Positions 6,437 to 9,508 of a stretch of DNA of 9,508 bases are shown here, piece after piece. The notes beneath the pieces are model-generated. The model was given only the letters and a program-made list of their open reading frames with translations, searched no databases and had not been told where the DNA came from. This DNA comes from an uncultured bacterium (GTDB lineage: Bacteria; Bacteroidota; Bacteroidia; Bacteroidales; Paludibacteraceae), in NCBI GenBank assembly GCA_946183755.1, contig CAMHCZ010000070.1, positions 1 to 9,508 of the forward strand. Direction: 5' to 3'. Numbering within the stretch: the first letter of the stretch is position 1; each line of letters begins with the position of its first letter. The position numbers were made by a program, and so were the translations under genes.

Positions 6437-7969
6437 TTATTTTACAGGAACTGGCTTAATGAAGCCCTGACCGTTCCACTTTAATACGAAATTGCTGTTG
6501 CCATCATAAGACTTTGCTGGCATCTTGACATCCTTGTCGTCTCTTGGCAATATCAGATAGTGGTTGCCGGCATTGGCAAGGGCTGTCATGAGCTGCTTGT
6601 AAACGACGAGGTCCGGAGTCAGGATTCTGTCGGCTGGATTGTAGTCGTAGCATACTACCTCCTGCTGCAGGTCGCCTTCCACAGTCTTCTCGCTTATAAC
6701 GACAAGCAGTTTGTGTCCGTCGGCTCTGGTCCACAAAGCCGAATGCAGCGCCTGACGGTAGCCGTCGGTAGCGGTGAGCGAAAGCCATCCCTTTGCCGCA
6801 TTATACTGAACCTTGTTGCGGTTCTCGTCCTGGAACGTCTTGGTTACGCTGTTTGCGTTGCCAACTGGCTTGAACTGTATCCTGTTGCTCATATAAAGTT
6901 TGTACAGATACTTGACCGTAGTCTCGTCGCCAGCCCAGTCGGTACAATAAGCACCTGTCAGGTTTTTGATGTCAGCCACCTTGCAGTCTGCTGGCAGTGC
7001 GATAACCTCACTGTCCCAAGTTGGTTCTGGCTCTGCCTCTGGATTATGGTCAGCTTCTGGCTCTGCCACAAAATTGCCTTCCTCCTTGCTGGCGTTCAAG
7101 CTAAGCTTGACAGTAGGTCCTACGCCTCTGTCGGAAAGCTCGACATTCTCTGCCGAGTATTTTGTTGTAGCGAATCTGCTTAAGTCAACATCTCCCAGGT
7201 CGCCACGGTGATAAATCTCGCAGTCTCTCAAAGAAAGATTCGTGTCGCCGGCATAGAACAAAGGTCCTCTATTCTGCGAGAAACGGCAGCGTGAGAACGC
7301 CACGTTCAAGCTCGAAGGCAGATTCACCAAAGTGAACTCGCGATTTCTGTAGAAATCACAGTCGTTGAACTTCACATTGAAGCAGCCCGAAAGAGTCATT
7401 ATGCTGTAGCTGCAGTCGCGGATTATGGAGTTAACGCAACGCAAATCCGTTGTCTTGCTTGCTGTTATGCCCTCTGTTCCGCATCCGTACATGTCGCACT
7501 TGTCTATCTGCACGCTCTCGCAGTTCACGAACTCGAGCACACCGCCCTCGCAATAGCCCTCATCGGTATGGCCGAGTGTAAGCTCGCGTATAACGACATT
7601 CTTGCTGTTGCGAATGCTCAGAATGTAGGCATAACGAGGCTCAACGATCAAGGCTGCGCCCTTAGAGCCTTGTATCGTAAGGTTGTTGCACAGGTTCAGC
7701 ACAAGCTGGAAGCCATCGAAGTGGTCCTCACGCGAGATCTTCGCCGTAGGCTCGGCATAAGCCTGCAATGTTGACACGCCGGCTGCGCTGCACTTGTCGT
7801 CATACTGCAACGCGTCGGACAGGTTAATGACACCCTCGACTGTTATTATACGGTCGGAGCCCAATGCCTTGAGAAACTCAAGAGCGGACTTCACCTTATA
7901 CTCTTTCTGCTTGGCAAAAGACGTTGCCACACAAGCAGTTAAAAACAAAAACACTAAGATTCTTTTCAT
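6437..7969 (-). CDS. Exported right-handed beta-helix protein
   Basis: From the ATG at 7969 the product has 510 residues. The start MKRILVFLFLTACVATSFA|KQ is a signal peptide; LTAC at 10-13 could also be read as a short lipobox, so lipidation is open. Residues about 85-285 form a parallel beta-helix: repeated strands with N/C/D turns, such as LVLNLCNNLTIQGSKG, LEFVNCESVQIDKCDMYGCG and FNVKFNDCDFYRNR, spaced about 22-24 residues. This is the fold of polysaccharide lyases, glycosidases and many non-enzymatic surface proteins; I cannot find a lyase or GH28 active site. A Glu/Pro linker (about 303-317) leads to a separate C-terminal domain (about 320-510) with a YNAAKGWLSLTATDG pattern that I do not recognise. 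A longer frame from 8026 exists, but its extra residues lie in a hairpin leader. The small beta-grasp gene follows 11 bases later. Confidence 0.87.
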   Translation of the reverse strand: MKRILVFLFLTACVATSFAKQKEYKVKSALEFLKALGSDRIITVEGVINLSDALQYDDKCSAAGVSTLQAYAEPTAKISREDHFDGFQLVLNLCNNLTIQGSKGAALIVEPRYAYILSIRNSKNVVIRELTLGHTDEGYCEGGVLEFVNCESVQIDKCDMYGCGTEGITASKTTDLRCVNSIIRDCSYSIMTLSGCFNVKFNDCDFYRNREFTLVNLPSSLNVAFSRCRFSQNRGPLFYAGDTNLSLRDCEIYHRGDLGDVDLSRFATTKYSAENVELSDRGVGPTVKLSLNASKEEGNFVAEPEADHNPEAEPEPTWDSEVIALPADCKVADIKNLTGAYCTDWAGDETTVKYLYKLYMSNRIQFKPVGNANSVTKTFQDENRNKVQYNAAKGWLSLTATDGYRQALHSALWTRADGHKLLVVISEKTVEGDLQQEVVCYDYNPADRILTPDLVVYKQLMTALANAGNHYLILPRDDKDVKMPAKSYDGNSNFVLKWNGQGFIKPVPVK

Positions 7970-7986
7970 ATTATTAAAAATAAGCA

Positions 7987-8023
7987 AGCCCTGCGGAAAG
8001 CCGTAAAGCTCCCCACAAGGGCT
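7987..8023 (-). promoter_or_regulatory. Two-tier RNA hairpin in the leader of the beta-helix gene
   Basis: On the minus strand AGCCCT (8023-8018) pairs with AGGGCT (7992-7987), and inside it GGGGAGC (8014-8008) pairs with GCTTTCC (8001-7995) with two G-U pairs around a 6-base loop. These G-U pairs become A-C mismatches in a plus-strand RNA, so the full structure belongs to the minus transcript. It is followed by TGCTTATTTTT and ends 17 bases before the ATG at 7969. It could be a partial terminator after the TMEM43 gene, an attenuator, or a translation-control element. Confidence 0.55.
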
Positions 8024-8053
8024 CATATTAATTTTCAGTTTTAAACATTCTCA

Positions 8054-9268
8054 TTACTGCTGATTATTGTCAGCCACTGCCTCATTCTTCTTGCTGCGCT
8101 TAACAAGGAAGTAAACAAGCGCTCCGACCGCAGCCAGAATTATAATCGCCAGCACCGGACGATAGAAAATCCATGCGATAGCGATAACCAGAAGCGACCA
8201 CACGAAGCCGACAACTCCGCAGACAAGGCCAACGCCAAGGCTTGCCACTGTAGCAAGCGGAGGAAGCACCTTGAGCAGCGAAACCACGATATCGAACAAG
8301 TTGCGCAAACCAACGATGACAAGCACAATACCGAGGACACGGAGTATCCATGTCAATGTGCTGTTCTCATCGCGGGAATTCTCGAACATCTCCGCAGCGT
8401 CCTTTGTGCCCATCTCCAGACGGCTGAACCTGTTCTTGTTCTTTGCTATGTAGTCTGTGAATGTATTGCCGGAAACTTTCGCTATTATGCTGATGGCTCC
8501 AGGCAGAACCTTTGTGAAGGTCACTCTCACGTCACCTATCTGAGGCGAGTTTGGATTTACGCCGTAGTAAACCACATTGCCGTTGACATGAACCATAGAA
8601 TCCGAAGCCTCGATGCCGCGGCTCTTAGCCACAGCCGCGCAAGCCTTGCTCCAAGCAACCTTCTTGCTCGAAGAAACATTCAGGTCCTGAGCCACATCGC
8701 CGCTGATAGACTTTATCTGTTTCTCGTTCAGCTTGTAAGCGCCGAAAGCCACATTCTCCGCGAACGACTCCTTTGCCTCCACATTAGTGTAAACAAAGTT
8801 CTTGTTCTGGTATGATGGGTCCTTGAATTCACCGCTGTTCACAGGAGAGTCGGTCCAAGTCGTTTTATATGTGTAAGTTATCTTCTTGTCCTGCGAGCCG
8901 CCCACATTGTCATGAGTCTCCTCGTGCTTCTCCTCCACATACTGGTAATACTCCACGCTGCGGGTCAGTCTGACAGCCACTGCACCAGTCTCAAACTCAG
9001 CGTCAACGAGCGAGTCATTAGTCGTTGCGTTGCCTGTCGCGTGCACCACCTGGCCGTTGAACTGCGCGTCCACCTTGTTGATGTTGTCCATCTCGACACA
9101 GACATCCTCTGTCTCGTTTATCGCCTTCGCTGTTTTCACAGCGCGTCCTTCGTTCCACCAAAGCAATACTGTGGCGCCAATGAAGAGCAGGAATCCTGTT
9201 CCTATGCCGCCCAAACTGTTTTTCAATCGTCCACCATAGCTGGTGTGTTGTGTTTCTGTGTAAGCCAT
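8054..9268 (-). CDS. TMEM43-family membrane protein
   Basis: The 404-residue protein has a soluble N-terminus (to about 20), one helix at about 22-39 ending in WWNEGRAVKTAKAI, a large hydrophilic part (about 45-300), and three or four hydrophobic helices between 305 and 390 before a basic, Q/N-rich tail. Helix followed by WNEGRAVKTA, then VHATGNATTNDSLVDAEF (75-92) and LTRSVEYYQYVE (101-112), is the signature of the TMEM43/LUMA family (PF07787), whose human member is in the inner nuclear membrane and endoplasmic reticulum. The bacterial role is unknown; the hydrophilic part probably faces the periplasm. Length and layout are normal for the family. It is the first gene of the run, 84 bases before the beta-helix gene, and follows the candidate promoter. 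The ATG at 9268 is the only sensible start. Confidence 0.93.
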   Translation of the reverse strand: MAYTETQHTSYGGRLKNSLGGIGTGFLLFIGATVLLWWNEGRAVKTAKAINETEDVCVEMDNINKVDAQFNGQVVHATGNATTNDSLVDAEFETGAVAVRLTRSVEYYQYVEEKHEETHDNVGGSQDKKITYTYKTTWTDSPVNSGEFKDPSYQNKNFVYTNVEAKESFAENVAFGAYKLNEKQIKSISGDVAQDLNVSSSKKVAWSKACAAVAKSRGIEASDSMVHVNGNVVYYGVNPNSPQIGDVRVTFTKVLPGAISIIAKVSGNTFTDYIAKNKNRFSRLEMGTKDAAEMFENSRDENSTLTWILRVLGIVLVIVGLRNLFDIVVSLLKVLPPLATVASLGVGLVCGVVGFVWSLLVIAIAWIFYRPVLAIIILAAVGALVYFLVKRSKKNEAVADNNQQ

Positions 9269-9309
9269 TTTATTTGTAATAAATTAATGTTATGAGTGAA
9301 AATGCGGAG

Positions 9310-9317
9310 CAAATTTA
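9310..9317 (-). promoter_or_regulatory. Candidate -7 promoter box (TAAATTTG)
   Basis: The minus strand reads TAAATTTG, an exact match to the Bacteroidota -7 consensus TAnnTTTG, 41 bases before the TMEM43 start. That predicts a leader of roughly 30-40 bases. The partner -33 TTTG is not at the usual distance; the nearest exact one (9347-9350) is 29 bases away, so support is partial. A second exact -7 match (TAGTTTTG, 9419-9426) lies further upstream, also without a well-placed -33 box. Confidence 0.42.
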
Positions 9318-9325
9318 GGAAAAAT

Positions 9326-9343
9326 AAACATATTGTTATGTTT
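9326..9343. repeat. 7-bp inverted repeat upstream of the candidate -7 box
   Basis: AAACATA (9326-9332) and TATGTTT (9337-9343) are exact reverse complements around TTGT. The palindrome covers the place where the -33 element of the TMEM43 promoter would lie, so it is a candidate regulator-binding site. The sequence is AT-rich, so a chance match is possible. Confidence 0.35.
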
Positions 9344-9508
9344 TTACAAACATTAGACAACTACAAATATTCACTTCCTTTTTTCAAAGCACTAATAATC
9401 AGCACTATAAAAGTACAACAAAACTATATAAATCATAAAAATCAATTGGGACTATTAATAAAAATCCAAAAATAAGTGTGCATCCAGCAATTGATAAGCA
9501 TTTTAAAA

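Noticed and set aside
6560..7183. 207-residue plus-strand frame antisense to the beta-helix gene
   Set aside because: Shadow of a coherent exported protein; no gene neighbours on the plus strand.
7970..8026. N-terminal extension of the beta-helix protein from the ATG at 8026
   Set aside because: The added 19 residues (MSPCGELYGF...) would precede a complete signal peptide and are encoded by a hairpin leader.

Overview
This window looks like a stretch of a Bacteroidales chromosome, most likely a Prevotella-type genome. The grounds are: moderate GC with AT-rich gaps; start codons mostly without a clear Shine-Dalgarno; a TAnnTTTG-type -7 box upstream of the first gene; lipoproteins with Bacteroidota-style acidic residues after the lipid cysteine; and an exported DUF362 protein. 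This is inferred from style, not from a marker gene. All nine genes I support lie on the minus strand, so the region is transcribed from high to low coordinates. Long plus-strand frames are shadows.

Layout in the order of transcription. (1) 9269-9508: AT-rich upstream region with a candidate promoter and a short palindrome. (2) 8054-9268: TMEM43-family membrane protein. (3) 6437-7969: exported beta-helix protein, preceded by a structured hairpin leader. (4) 6222-6425: 67-residue protein of possible beta-grasp (ThiS/TGS-like) type. (5) 4783-6222: periplasmic UshA-like metallophosphoesterase/5'-nucleotidase, coupled to the small protein through a TGATG overlap. (6) 3873-4745: membrane-anchored protein with a G/M/Y/Q repeat and a DUF6935-like globular part. 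(7) 3255-3842: secreted protein with an EF-hand-like Ca2+ loop. (8) 2392-3240: lipoprotein of unknown function. (9) 1253-2311: exported DUF362 protein without the ferredoxin insert, preceded by an 11-bp hairpin and followed by a clear intrinsic terminator. (10) 781-1252: 472-base gap with several inverted repeats. (11) 1-780: N-terminal part of a probably surface-exposed lipoprotein that runs off the window.

Genes (2) to (9) are closely spaced (one-base overlap to 84 nt) and could form one long envelope operon. Nearly every product carries a signal peptide, lipobox or membrane anchor; the small beta-grasp candidate is the exception. I cannot assign one pathway to the set. The only enzyme with a readable reaction is the nucleotidase-like phosphoesterase. 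The two larger gaps inside the run each hold a strong minus-strand RNA hairpin ending 11 or 17 nt before the next start codon, which suggests expression is tuned between genes. I see no tRNA, rRNA, CRISPR array, insertion sequence or phage gene.
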